Shown: piece by piece, positions 42,587-51,747 of the stretch
How the letters are laid out: the number at the start of each line of letters is the position of its first letter
Numbering within the stretch: position 1 is the first letter of the stretch
Source of the DNA: AC-49 sp963817035
GTDB lineage: Bacteria > Actinomycetota > Thermoleophilia > Solirubrobacterales > Solirubrobacteraceae
Direction: 5' to 3'
NCBI GenBank assembly: GCA_963817035.1
Contig: CAWFMM010000003.1
Span: 1-64,000, forward strand
Length of the DNA: 64,000 nucleotides
Notes under the pieces: model-generated
Databases searched by the model: none
Told to the model about the DNA's origin: nothing
What the model saw: the letters and a program-made list of their open reading frames with translations, nothing else
Made by a program: the position numbers and the translations under genes

Positions 42587-42590
<4 letters not shown>
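41841..42590 (-). CDS. tatD: TatD-family metal-dependent deoxyribonuclease
   Basis: A 249-residue amidohydrolase-fold nuclease. Metal ligands: IDSHTHLDS at the start (HxH), AIGETGLDFYRD (Glu), HTRAADDAT (His), LHCFSM (His) and ETDAPYLSP (Asp). GTG at 42590 overlaps the metG stop by four bases. TatD proteins act in DNA repair and in trimming 3' ends; the specific role here is not known. Part of metG-tatD-rsmA-ispE. Confidence 0.93.
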
Positions 42591-44089
<1,499 letters not shown>

Positions 44090-44107
44090 AGGCGTTCGCT
44101 TGTCAGG

Positions 44108-44914
44108 CTACGAGGTGAGCGCCTTGTACAGCTCATTCGCGCTCGTGCCCGTGAGCCGTGCGACGACCGTGGCCGCTGGGCGCGGCCGCGCGCCGGCTTC
44201 AACCAGCGCCCGCAGCGCCTCGACGGCGTCGGACAGCTCGCCCGCCTCGGCGGCCGCCGGACCGATGACGAGCACGACCTCGCCACGGGCCGCCTCTTCG
44301 GAGTAGCGCGCGGCCAGTTCGGTGACGGTTCCGCGTACGACCTCCTCGTGGAGCTTTGTCAGCTCGCGGCAGACGGCGGCAGGTCGTTCCGGGTCGAGCG
44401 CGGCCGCCGTCTTCAACGTCGCGGCGAGGCGCCGCGGCGATTCGAACGCGACGACGGTCTCGGTCGAGCGCAGAACCGCCTCGAGCTCCGAGCGCTTACG
44501 CGGCAGGAAGCCGACGAAGCGCCACGTCTGCGCGGGGAGCGCGCTGGCGACGAGCGCGGCCAGCGCGGCGCTCGGTCCGGGCAGGACCTCGACGCCGAGG
44601 CCCGCGGTGACGCATGCCTGCACGAGGACGTAGCCAGGATCGGAGACCAGCGGCATCCCGGCGTCGGAGACCAGCGCGACGGTCTCCCCCGCCTGCATCC
44701 GCTTGACGAGCTCGGCCGAGCGGGCCACCTCGTTGTGCTCGTGGTAGCTGACCAGCGACGCGCTGACCCCGAAGCGGTCGAGCAGGATCCGCGTGCGCCG
44801 CGTGTCCTCGCAAGCGATCACGTCGGCGTCGCGCAGCGCGCTGAGGACACGGAGCGTGATGTCCTCGAGGTTGCCGATCGGGGTCGGGCAGACGACGAGC
44901 TGGCCGGCACTCAT
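44108..44914 (-). CDS. rsmI: 16S rRNA 2'-O-methyltransferase RsmI
   Basis: A 268-residue SAM-dependent enzyme methylating C1402 of 16S rRNA. LVVCPTPIGNLEDITLRVL, ACEDTRRTRILLDRF, YHEHNE, LVSDAGMPLVSDPGYVLVQAC and the PGPSAALAAL loop are all present. ATG at 44914 overlaps the stop of the ROK kinase gene (ATGA). With metG and tatD downstream, it belongs to the translation-related part of the operon. Confidence 0.96.
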   Translation of the reverse strand: MSAGQLVVCPTPIGNLEDITLRVLSALRDADVIACEDTRRTRILLDRFGVSASLVSYHEHNEVARSAELVKRMQAGETVALVSDAGMPLVSDPGYVLVQACVTAGLGVEVLPGPSAALAALVASALPAQTWRFVGFLPRKRSELEAVLRSTETVVAFESPRRLAATLKTAAALDPERPAAVCRELTKLHEEVVRGTVTELAARYSEEAARGEVVLVIGPAAAEAGELSDAVEALRALVEAGARPRPAATVVARLTGTSANELYKALTS

Positions 44915-45879
44915 CGCGGTGACACCTCGTCCCACGCCAGCGCCGCCGCACCGAGCATTCCCGACTCGGCACCGAAGCGGGCGGGCAGGATCTTGACGAC
45001 GTCGCGAGACGGGGATAGCGCCCGCTCGCGGACGACCTGGCGGGCCGGCTCGAGCAACAGCTCGCCGGCCGCGCTGACGCCGCCGCCCACCACAACCACC
45101 TCGGGGTTGAAGATATTCACCAGGCTCGCGATGCCGATCCCGAGACGCGCGCCGATCAAGGCGACGACGTCGCGCGCGGCCTGGTCGCCGTCGTGGGCGA
45201 GCTCGGTGACCAGTGCGCCGGTGATCCCGGCGCCCGCGTCCAGCGCCCGGCCGAGCGCGGTGTACGGAGCACTCTGGGCGACCCGCAACCCCTCAACCGC
45301 GAGTGCGGTTCCCGAGGCGAACGCTTCGAGACAGCCGTGGTGGCCGCACGCGCACAGCGGCCCGTCCTCGTCGACGATCATGTGCCCGAGCTCGCCGGCC
45401 GCGCCACTGAAGCCACGGATCAGCTGGCCGCCGGCGACGACACCGCCACCGATCCCCGTGCCGAGCGTCAGAACGAGCGCGTCGGAGGCGCCGCGCGCGG
45501 CGCCGAAGCGCCACTCGGCGATCGTCGCGCACGTCGCGTCGTTTTCGAGGACGACGGGCACACCGAGGCGCTCGGAGAGCATGTCGCGCACCGGGATGTC
45601 TCGCAGCGGCAGGTGCACGGTGGTCACCGCGACACCACGCTCGCGGTCGATCAGCGACGGGATCCCGACCCCGACCGCGAGCAGCTCCTGCTCGGCCGCG
45701 TCACGGGCTTCGGTGATCGCGTCAACGAGGGTTTCGAGCACGACGGTGTGGTCCTCTGCCGCCGACGAGCGCCATGCCCGGTGGTGCACGGTGAGCTGTG
45801 GATCGACCGCTCCGGCGATCAGCTTCGTGCCGCCGAGGTCGACGCCTATGCAGCAGCCGCCGGCCATACCGGCCACCAT
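44911..45879 (-). CDS. ROK-family sugar kinase (glucokinase-like)
   Basis: A 322-residue ASKHA kinase. The ATP loop GVDLGGTKLIAGAVD, catalytic Asp in LENDATCATIAEW, substrate part LGTGIGGGVVAGGQLIRGFSGAAGELGHM and the zinc motif CACGHHGCLE are present, all features of active ROK glucokinases. It lacks the N-terminal HTH of ROK repressors. A Met four residues inside (45867) is an alternative start. Probably phosphorylates glucose with ATP. Coupled by overlap to rsmI. Confidence 0.92.
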   Translation of the reverse strand: MVAGMAGGCCIGVDLGGTKLIAGAVDPQLTVHHRAWRSSAAEDHTVVLETLVDAITEARDAAEQELLAVGVGIPSLIDRERGVAVTTVHLPLRDIPVRDMLSERLGVPVVLENDATCATIAEWRFGAARGASDALVLTLGTGIGGGVVAGGQLIRGFSGAAGELGHMIVDEDGPLCACGHHGCLEAFASGTALAVEGLRVAQSAPYTALGRALDAGAGITGALVTELAHDGDQAARDVVALIGARLGIGIASLVNIFNPEVVVVGGGVSAAGELLLEPARQVVRERALSPSRDVVKILPARFGAESGMLGAAALAWDEVSPR

Positions 45880-45887
45880 ACAGCGCC

Positions 45888-46979
45888 ATGCCGGACGTCC
45901 CCGAACCCGAAGAACGCCCGCAGTACACGCTGTATCGCGCGCGCCGCCGCCTCTGGCGCCGCCGCGATGACGGCTCGGCGATGGCTGCCCTCGCGGCGAG
46001 CTCGTCGCGCCACGGATGGCGGCGGTTCGTCCCGCGCGGCCGGATCGGACCGGGGCGGATCTTCAAGTGGCTACTCGTGGCCGTGGCCGGGTGGATCGTC
46101 CTCAGCATCCTGCTCTTCATCATCAGCGCGACGTTCGTGCAGGACGGCATCGGGTCGGGTGCGGAGGGCACGCTGAGCGATTCGGGCTTCACGCTGACGA
46201 GCGCGAACACGATCCTCGTGCTCGGCTCCGACGCCCGGGTCAAGGGGACCCACGAGCCCGGCGCCGATGTCGGCGCCCCGAGCCGCTCGGACACGATCCT
46301 GCTGCTGCGCCTGGGCGGCGGGCACTCGGCGCGGCTGTCGATCCCGCGTGACACCGTGGTCCCGATTCCCGGGCATGGTCGCGACAAGATCAACGCGGCG
46401 TACGCGATCGGCGGGGCGGGACTGACCGTGCAGACGATCGACCAGTATCTCCACCTCAAGGTCAACCACGTCGTCGAGATCAACTTTGCGCACTTCCCGG
46501 CGCTGATCGATGCGATGGGCGGGATCGACTACAGCGGCACGTGCGTCGTCTCGAAGATCAACGGCGGCTTCAAGAACGGCGGCTTCACCTTGCGCCTGAA
46601 GACCGGTACGCACCACATCAACGGCAAGCAGGCGCTGGCGCTGGCCCGGACACGCGAGAACCTGTGCAACAAGGCCGAGGACGACCTGACGCGCGCTCGC
46701 CGCCAGCAGAAGATCTTCTCGGCGATGAAGTCGCAGATCATGTCGCCGTCGGGCTTCCTGCACCTGCCGTGGATCGCCTGGCAGGGGCCGCAGGCGATCA
46801 GCTCGGACATGGGCGCCGCGGACCTCGCGGGGATGTTCGGCGCGATGGCGATCGGGGGGACACCGCCGACCCAGGTGCTGAAGCCGACGGGCTTCATTCA
46901 GTTGCCGGATGGTGGCGCGGGGCTGACGGTCGCGCCGGCAAGTCGGGCCGCAGCGGTCGCGCGGTTCATGAAGCGTTGA
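45888..46979 (+). CDS. LytR-CpsA-Psr (LCP) family cell-wall glycopolymer ligase
   Basis: A 363-residue single-pass membrane enzyme. A basic cytoplasmic region (1-60), one membrane helix (about 62-84) and an extracytoplasmic LCP domain follow. Key motifs: NTILVLGSDARVKG (Asp/Arg), SRSDTILLLRL (Asp), LSIPRDTVVPIP (Arg), DKINAAYAIGG, and LALARTRENLCNKAEDDLTRARRQQ. These enzymes transfer polyprenyl-linked glycopolymers to peptidoglycan. A divergent promoter is shared with the ROK kinase in a gap of only a few bases. It fits the envelope genes nearby. Confidence 0.92.
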   Translation: MPDVPEPEERPQYTLYRARRRLWRRRDDGSAMAALAASSSRHGWRRFVPRGRIGPGRIFKWLLVAVAGWIVLSILLFIISATFVQDGIGSGAEGTLSDSGFTLTSANTILVLGSDARVKGTHEPGADVGAPSRSDTILLLRLGGGHSARLSIPRDTVVPIPGHGRDKINAAYAIGGAGLTVQTIDQYLHLKVNHVVEINFAHFPALIDAMGGIDYSGTCVVSKINGGFKNGGFTLRLKTGTHHINGKQALALARTRENLCNKAEDDLTRARRQQKIFSAMKSQIMSPSGFLHLPWIAWQGPQAISSDMGAADLAGMFGAMAIGGTPPTQVLKPTGFIQLPDGGAGLTVAPASRAAAVARFMKR

Positions 46980-47086
46980 CGCCGGTCGGCAAGGCGCTGA
47001 CCAGGCGGGCTCAGGATCGGAGGCGGCACCCGCGAGTCGACGAGGACGCCGTCCAGATCGAACAGCACGGCGTCGTGATCGGTCAC
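46898..47086 (-). pseudogene. truncated HAD-superfamily hydrolase stub
   Basis: A 62-codon frame starts MTDHDAVLFDLDGVLVDSR, the first catalytic motif (DxDG) of HAD phosphatases, but then continues VPPPILSPPGQRLADRR and loses all similarity; motifs II-IV are missing. It ends inside the 3' end of the LCP gene on the other strand. It starts four bases after the fmdB-type gene and is probably the 5' remnant of a gene removed by deletion. Confidence 0.6.
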
Positions 47087-47089
47087 GCG

Positions 47090-47500
47090 TCAGCCCGACG
47101 CCGGCTTGCTCTTGCCTGACCCCGACCCTGACATCGACCCTGACCCTGACCCTGACGACGGCTTGTCCTTGGACGCCGAGCCGGCGGCCGGCTTGTCCGC
47201 GGACTTCTTCTCCTTGGTCTCGCCCTTCTTCTCCGACTTCTCCGACGACCCACTGTCGCTCGAGGACGACTCCGACGCTGTCTTGCTCGACGAGTCGGCG
47301 GTCTCCTTCTCGCGTGCACGCTTCTTGGTTCCGTAGTCGGTGTTGTAGAAGCCCTTGCCCTTGAAGTGCACGGCGATCGGGTGAAAGACGCGCTGGACCT
47401 CAGCCCCGCAGCGGGGGCAGACGGTGACCGGGTCGTCGATCATCCGCTGGACGACCTCGAAGGTGTGACCCTTCTTGCACTTGTATTCGTACGTCGGCAT
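47090..47500 (-). CDS. FmdB-family zinc ribbon protein with Ser/Lys/Gly-rich tail
   Basis: A 136-residue protein. The N-terminal 45 residues are a FmdB zinc ribbon (PTYEYKCKKGHTFEVVQRM, CPRCGAEVQRVFHP) with four Cys/His ligands. The rest is disordered: Lys, Ser and Glu-rich, with a run of Gly-Ser repeats at the end (KPSSGSGSGSMSGSGSG). FmdB proteins regulate or bind nucleic acid in other systems; role here is unknown. It is divergent from glyS with a short common promoter region. Confidence 0.85.
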   Translation of the reverse strand: MPTYEYKCKKGHTFEVVQRMIDDPVTVCPRCGAEVQRVFHPIAVHFKGKGFYNTDYGTKKRAREKETADSSSKTASESSSSDSGSSEKSEKKGETKEKKSADKPAAGSASKDKPSSGSGSGSMSGSGSGKSKPASG

Positions 47501-47542
47501 CGGTCTCGGCAGGGTACCGGGGTTCTTAAGTAGGGTCCTGGG

Positions 47543-48904
47543 ATGGTCGCCGACATCGTCACCATGGACAAGATCGTGGCGCTCTGCAAGCGCCGCGGCT
47601 TCGTCTTCCCGAGCTCCGAGATCTACGGCGGAGTCGGCTCGACCTACGACTACGGCCACTACGGCGTGCTGCTCAAGCAGAACGTCAAGGGTGAGTGGTG
47701 GCGCGCCATGCTGCAGGAGCGCGACGACATCGTCGCGCTCGACTCGGCGATCATCCAGCACCCGCGGGTGTGGGAGGCCAGTGGGCACCTCAAGGGCTTC
47801 ACCGATCCGCTGATCGACTGCAAGGCGTGCAAGCACCGCTTCCGCGAGGACCACGTCTCAGAGAGCCAGTGCCCACTGAAGCCGTCCAAGCGTCCGGGTG
47901 AGTTCGAGAAGTGCGAGCTGACGGCGGCGCGCGCGTTCAACCTGATGTTCAAGACGACGATCGGCCCGGTCGAGGACGCCGGCGAGGTCGCCTACCTGCG
48001 TCCCGAGACGGCCCAGGGGATCTTCATCAACTTCAAGAACGTCCTGCAGTTCGCGCGCAAGAAGCCGCCGTTCGGGATCGCGCAGATCGGCAAGTCGTTT
48101 CGCAACGAGATCACCCCGGGCAACTTCATCTTCCGCACGCGCGAGTTCGAGCAGATGGAGATGGAGTTCTTCGTCCCGCCGACCGAGGCCCAGCAGTGGT
48201 TCGAGCACTGGCTCAAGGAGCGCTACGGCTGGTACACGGACCTCGGTATCCGCCCGGATCATCTCCAGCTGCGCGCTCACGACGACGACGAGCTCAGCCA
48301 CTACTCGTCGGGCACCAGCGACGTCGAGTACCTCTTTCCGATCGGCTGGTCCGAGCTCGAGGGGATCGCCAACCGCGGCGACTTCGACTTGAAGGCGCAC
48401 GCCGAGTTCTCCGGCGAGAAGCTCGAGTACTTCGATCCCAACACGAAGGAGCGCTATGTCCCGCACGTGATCGAGCCCGCCGCCGGGGCCGACCGCGCGA
48501 CGCTGGCATTCCTCGTCGACGCCTACGACGAGGACGAGATCGGCGGCGAGACGCGGACCGTGCTCAAGCTCCACCCGCGGCTGGCCCCGGTCAAGGTCGC
48601 GGTGTTGCCGCTCGTGCGCAAGGACGGCCAGCCGGAGCTGGCGCGCGAGATCTACGCAGCGTTGCGCGGGCGCATGCAGTCAGAGCTCGACGAGGGCGGG
48701 TCGATCGGCAAGCGCTACCGCCGCCAAGACGAGATCGGCACGCCGTACTGCGTGACGATCGACCACGAGTCGCTGACCGACGCCACCGTGACGATCCGAG
48801 ATCGCGACTCGCTCGAGCAGGAGCGCGTGCCGATCGACGGCCTCGCCGACCTGCTCGCCGCCCGGCTCGCCGCGCCGTGGCAGACGCCGAAGCTCAGCGC
48901 GTGA
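47543..48904 (+). CDS. glyQS: glycyl-tRNA synthetase (alpha2 type)
   Basis: A 453-residue class II synthetase of the single-chain dimeric type. KRRGFVFPSSEIYGGVGSTYDYGHYGVLLKQNVK is the family N-terminus; a zinc set CKACKHRF...C lies near 95; motif 2 appears as FRNEITPGNFIFRTREFEQMEMEFF, motif 3 in the GADRATLAFLVDAY region, and the anticodon-binding domain (VLPLVRKDGQPELAREIYAAL) is complete. Charges tRNA-Gly. Its end overlaps the convergent NHL gene by 11 bases. Confidence 0.97.
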   Translation: MVADIVTMDKIVALCKRRGFVFPSSEIYGGVGSTYDYGHYGVLLKQNVKGEWWRAMLQERDDIVALDSAIIQHPRVWEASGHLKGFTDPLIDCKACKHRFREDHVSESQCPLKPSKRPGEFEKCELTAARAFNLMFKTTIGPVEDAGEVAYLRPETAQGIFINFKNVLQFARKKPPFGIAQIGKSFRNEITPGNFIFRTREFEQMEMEFFVPPTEAQQWFEHWLKERYGWYTDLGIRPDHLQLRAHDDDELSHYSSGTSDVEYLFPIGWSELEGIANRGDFDLKAHAEFSGEKLEYFDPNTKERYVPHVIEPAAGADRATLAFLVDAYDEDEIGGETRTVLKLHPRLAPVKVAVLPLVRKDGQPELAREIYAALRGRMQSELDEGGSIGKRYRRQDEIGTPYCVTIDHESLTDATVTIRDRDSLEQERVPIDGLADLLAARLAAPWQTPKLSA

Positions 48905-51122
48905 CCTTGACGGTCTGCGTCAGCAGGGTCGGCGGCGCGCCGAGCGTTCTCGCCATACCCTGAAGCTGGAGGGTCAGCAGTTGGCGCCCGGCCAGCGCCG
49001 CGTTCAGCGTGCGGACGGCGAGCGGCGAGAGCGTCAGGTTGATCGGCGTGGTCGTGCCCGCGAGCAGCTTGCGGGTCACCGACTGCAACCGCACAACCGT
49101 CTGGGCGCGGTGCCTGGGCGGTGCGCCGGCCGGCGCCAACGTGCCGCCGAGCTGCAGCGTGCACGCCTGGTCGCAGCGCGCGCTGGCCACGACGCCGCGC
49201 TTGATCACGCCGTTGCGGCGCACGAGCTTGAACGTCAGCTCGGCCGGCGGGTCGGGCGGGCCGGTCGGCAGCTTGATGTTCGGCGTCGTGCCGACGGGCG
49301 GCAGCGCGGCGCAGGCGACGGTGCTCGGCGCAAGCGGCGCGAAGGCCTGGAGACGGTTGGCGCCGGTGTCCGAGACCGTGACCGTCCCCGTGCAGCCGAC
49401 CGCGATGCCGTCGGGATGGATGAGCTGGCCCAGGTTGGTCCCACGCTCGCCGAACGAAGCCAGGCCCTTGCCGGTCGTCGAGTCGAGCTGCTGCACGCGA
49501 TTACCGCCCCGCTCGGTCGTCCACAGGTGCCCCGCCGGGTCCAGCGCGATCGCCCCGAGGGTCAGGAAGTGCCCGCCCTTGCGGCCCTGACCGCCGTACT
49601 GCGTGATCTGGGCGCCCGCCCGGTCGAGGACCGTGATGCGGTTGGTCGCCGAGTCGGCGCCGTAGATCCGCGACCCGTCGGGCTCAACCGCGATCCCTTC
49701 GATCTCGGTGAAGTGCCCGATCGACGGCATCGGCGTACCGTCAGCGGCGAAGCGGACGATCCGCCCGTTGCCGGTGTCGGCCACATAGATATTGCCCGCC
49801 GCGTCGAGCGCGATCGCCGACGGCGACTGCATCAGCCCCGGGCCGAGGCCGGGGCCGCCGAGCTTGCGGATGATCGTCCCGGCGCGGTTGAACACGACGA
49901 CGGTGTCGTGGCCCTGGTCGAGGACGTAGCCGTTGCCGACCGCGTTGAACGCGACCGCGACCGGCTGCTCGAGCAGCGTCGGACCCGGAGACGGCGCCCC
50001 CCACATCCCGGCGAGCGTGCCGTCGGGGTTGAACAGCTCGACCCGACCGTCGATCGAGTCGGCGACCGCGCGAATGCCGCTGGCATCGATGCCGATCCCG
50101 AGCGGGACCGTGAACTGGCCGGGACCGCGACCGTTGAGACCGAACGGCGGACGCAGGGTCAGACCTGACGGCGTGAACATCTGGATGCGGTCGTTCGCCG
50201 TGTCGGTGACATACGTGTTGCCGGCGAGGTCGGCGGTCAGCGCCCGCGGGTATTCGAGCTTGCCGACGGCCGAGCCGAAGCCACCCCAGAATGCGCGATA
50301 GGCGTGGGCGGGCGGCGGGCCGTAGCGCACGATCCGGTGGTTGAGATTGTCGGCGACGTAGAGGTTGCCGCGGGCGTCAGTGGCGACGTCGTAGGGGAAG
50401 TTCAGCTGGCCGGGAAGGTTTCCGGGTCCCTTGCCCAGCTCGCGCAGGAAGGCACCATCGCTGGAGTAGAAGACGAGCCGATGGTGGTCGTCGTCGGGCA
50501 CGACAATCTTGTTCGCGACCGCGAGCACGCCCTGCGGCTTGGAGAGCTGGCCGGCGCCGATGATCAGCGGGTTGTTGCCGTCGAGGTCGAAGCGCTGAAT
50601 ACGGTCGTTGCGCGTGTCAGCGACGAAGACGTGGTTGGCCGAGACCGAGACGCCGCCCCCGCCCGGCGACGCGTGGGTGCCGCCGGCGCCGAACGCGAAA
50701 TGCCCGAGGCCGGTGCCCGAGCTGCCCCACGAGCCGAGGTACTGGCCGTCGAGCGTGAAGCGCTCGATGCGGTCAAAGCTGTCGGCGACGTAGACCGAGC
50801 CGCTCTTGCTGATCGCGATGCCGCCGACCGCGCCGAACTGGCCCGGGCCGGTCCCACCGGAGCCGAACTCGCCCTGGAACGAGCCGTCGGGATTGAAGAT
50901 CTGGACCATGTGGGTGAACACGTCACCGACGTAGATCCGCCCGTCGTAGCCGCGCGCGATCGCCTCGGGAAAGCGCAGCGTTCCCTGGCCCTGCGTGCCG
51001 ATGATCGACGCGCTGGAATAGGGACACTGGGTCGCGCCGGGGCAAGGAGCCGCGGACGCCGACGCGGTGAAGGCCGTCAACGCCAGCAGCGCCAGGGCCA
51101 CGATGGGTCCTGATCCACGCAT
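48894..51122 (-). CDS. secreted NHL-repeat beta-propeller protein
   Basis: A 742-residue exported protein with a signal peptide (residues 2-25, ALALLALTAFTASASA). Twelve or so NHL repeats follow (e.g. GRIYVGDVFTHMVQIFNPDG, GNLYVADNLNHRIVRYGPP, GNIYVADTGNGRIVRFAADG), likely two six-bladed propellers. A C-terminal beta-rich module of about 150 residues ends the chain. NHL propellers bind proteins, sugars or other surfaces; no catalytic residues are visible. Stops overlap glyS by 11 bases. The Met at 51131 is a possible longer start. Confidence 0.87.
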   Translation of the reverse strand: MRGSGPIVALALLALTAFTASASAAPCPGATQCPYSSASIIGTQGQGTLRFPEAIARGYDGRIYVGDVFTHMVQIFNPDGSFQGEFGSGGTGPGQFGAVGGIAISKSGSVYVADSFDRIERFTLDGQYLGSWGSSGTGLGHFAFGAGGTHASPGGGGVSVSANHVFVADTRNDRIQRFDLDGNNPLIIGAGQLSKPQGVLAVANKIVVPDDDHHRLVFYSSDGAFLRELGKGPGNLPGQLNFPYDVATDARGNLYVADNLNHRIVRYGPPPAHAYRAFWGGFGSAVGKLEYPRALTADLAGNTYVTDTANDRIQMFTPSGLTLRPPFGLNGRGPGQFTVPLGIGIDASGIRAVADSIDGRVELFNPDGTLAGMWGAPSPGPTLLEQPVAVAFNAVGNGYVLDQGHDTVVVFNRAGTIIRKLGGPGLGPGLMQSPSAIALDAAGNIYVADTGNGRIVRFAADGTPMPSIGHFTEIEGIAVEPDGSRIYGADSATNRITVLDRAGAQITQYGGQGRKGGHFLTLGAIALDPAGHLWTTERGGNRVQQLDSTTGKGLASFGERGTNLGQLIHPDGIAVGCTGTVTVSDTGANRLQAFAPLAPSTVACAALPPVGTTPNIKLPTGPPDPPAELTFKLVRRNGVIKRGVVASARCDQACTLQLGGTLAPAGAPPRHRAQTVVRLQSVTRKLLAGTTTPINLTLSPLAVRTLNAALAGRQLLTLQLQGMARTLGAPPTLLTQTVKVTR

Positions 51123-51202
51123 TTGCCCCACCGTAGAACAGGCTGCGGCGTGTGTGTCGCACCGACCCCCCGCTGCAACGAATCTTGGCGGCGGACTGAT
51201 CC

Positions 51203-51697
51203 CTACGCCTCGGCGAGCAGCGGGCGCAGTTCCACGGTCTCGTCGATGACCTCGCGGCGCAACGTCCCCGAGCCCTCGATGACGTAGGCGCCCATCCGCG
51301 ACAGCGGCGGCGAGTAGGCATGGAGCGTGACCGCCGGAGGGCCACCCGCGTGACGCACGCGATGGATCTCCGAGGCCTCGAAGTCGAACACCTCGCCGGG
51401 GCCATAGATGTTGGCCCCACCCACCCGTAGCGGGCCGCCGACGACCAGGCGCTCCTCGATCACCGACCCGGATGCGACGGCGACGGCCCCGTGGGACGTG
51501 TCGTGGTCGTGGAATCCTGTGTCGGCGCCGTCGTTCCAGCAGATCAGCCAGGCGCTCATCCGCCCGTCACGGGCGATCTCGGAGAACGTGCGCTCACCGA
51601 GTTCGTGATGGACCGCGTGGCGCCAGCGCCCTGGATTCGCGAGGAACCGCTCGACGACGAGGCGCAGCTCCGCGCGAAGCAAGGGAGTTGGGCTCAT
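51203..51697 (-). CDS. cysteine dioxygenase-like cupin protein
   Basis: A 164-residue thiol dioxygenase-fold protein. Fe(II) ligands are visible as HxH in TGFHDHDTSHGAVAVASGSVIEE and a later His in EIHRVRHAGG; LHAYSPPL matches the active-site Tyr segment. Cysteine dioxygenase makes cysteine sulfinate, feeding sulfur metabolism. The sequence could instead serve mercaptopropionate or a related thiol. It lies alone between the NHL gene and the MMPL exporter. Confidence 0.88.
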   Translation of the reverse strand: MSPTPLLRAELRLVVERFLANPGRWRHAVHHELGERTFSEIARDGRMSAWLICWNDGADTGFHDHDTSHGAVAVASGSVIEERLVVGGPLRVGGANIYGPGEVFDFEASEIHRVRHAGGPPAVTLHAYSPPLSRMGAYVIEGSGTLRREVIDETVELRPLLAEA

Positions 51698-51747
51698 CCC
51701 GCCATATTACCCCTATTGTCAATGGAGTTTATGGGAATTGCCCCAAT

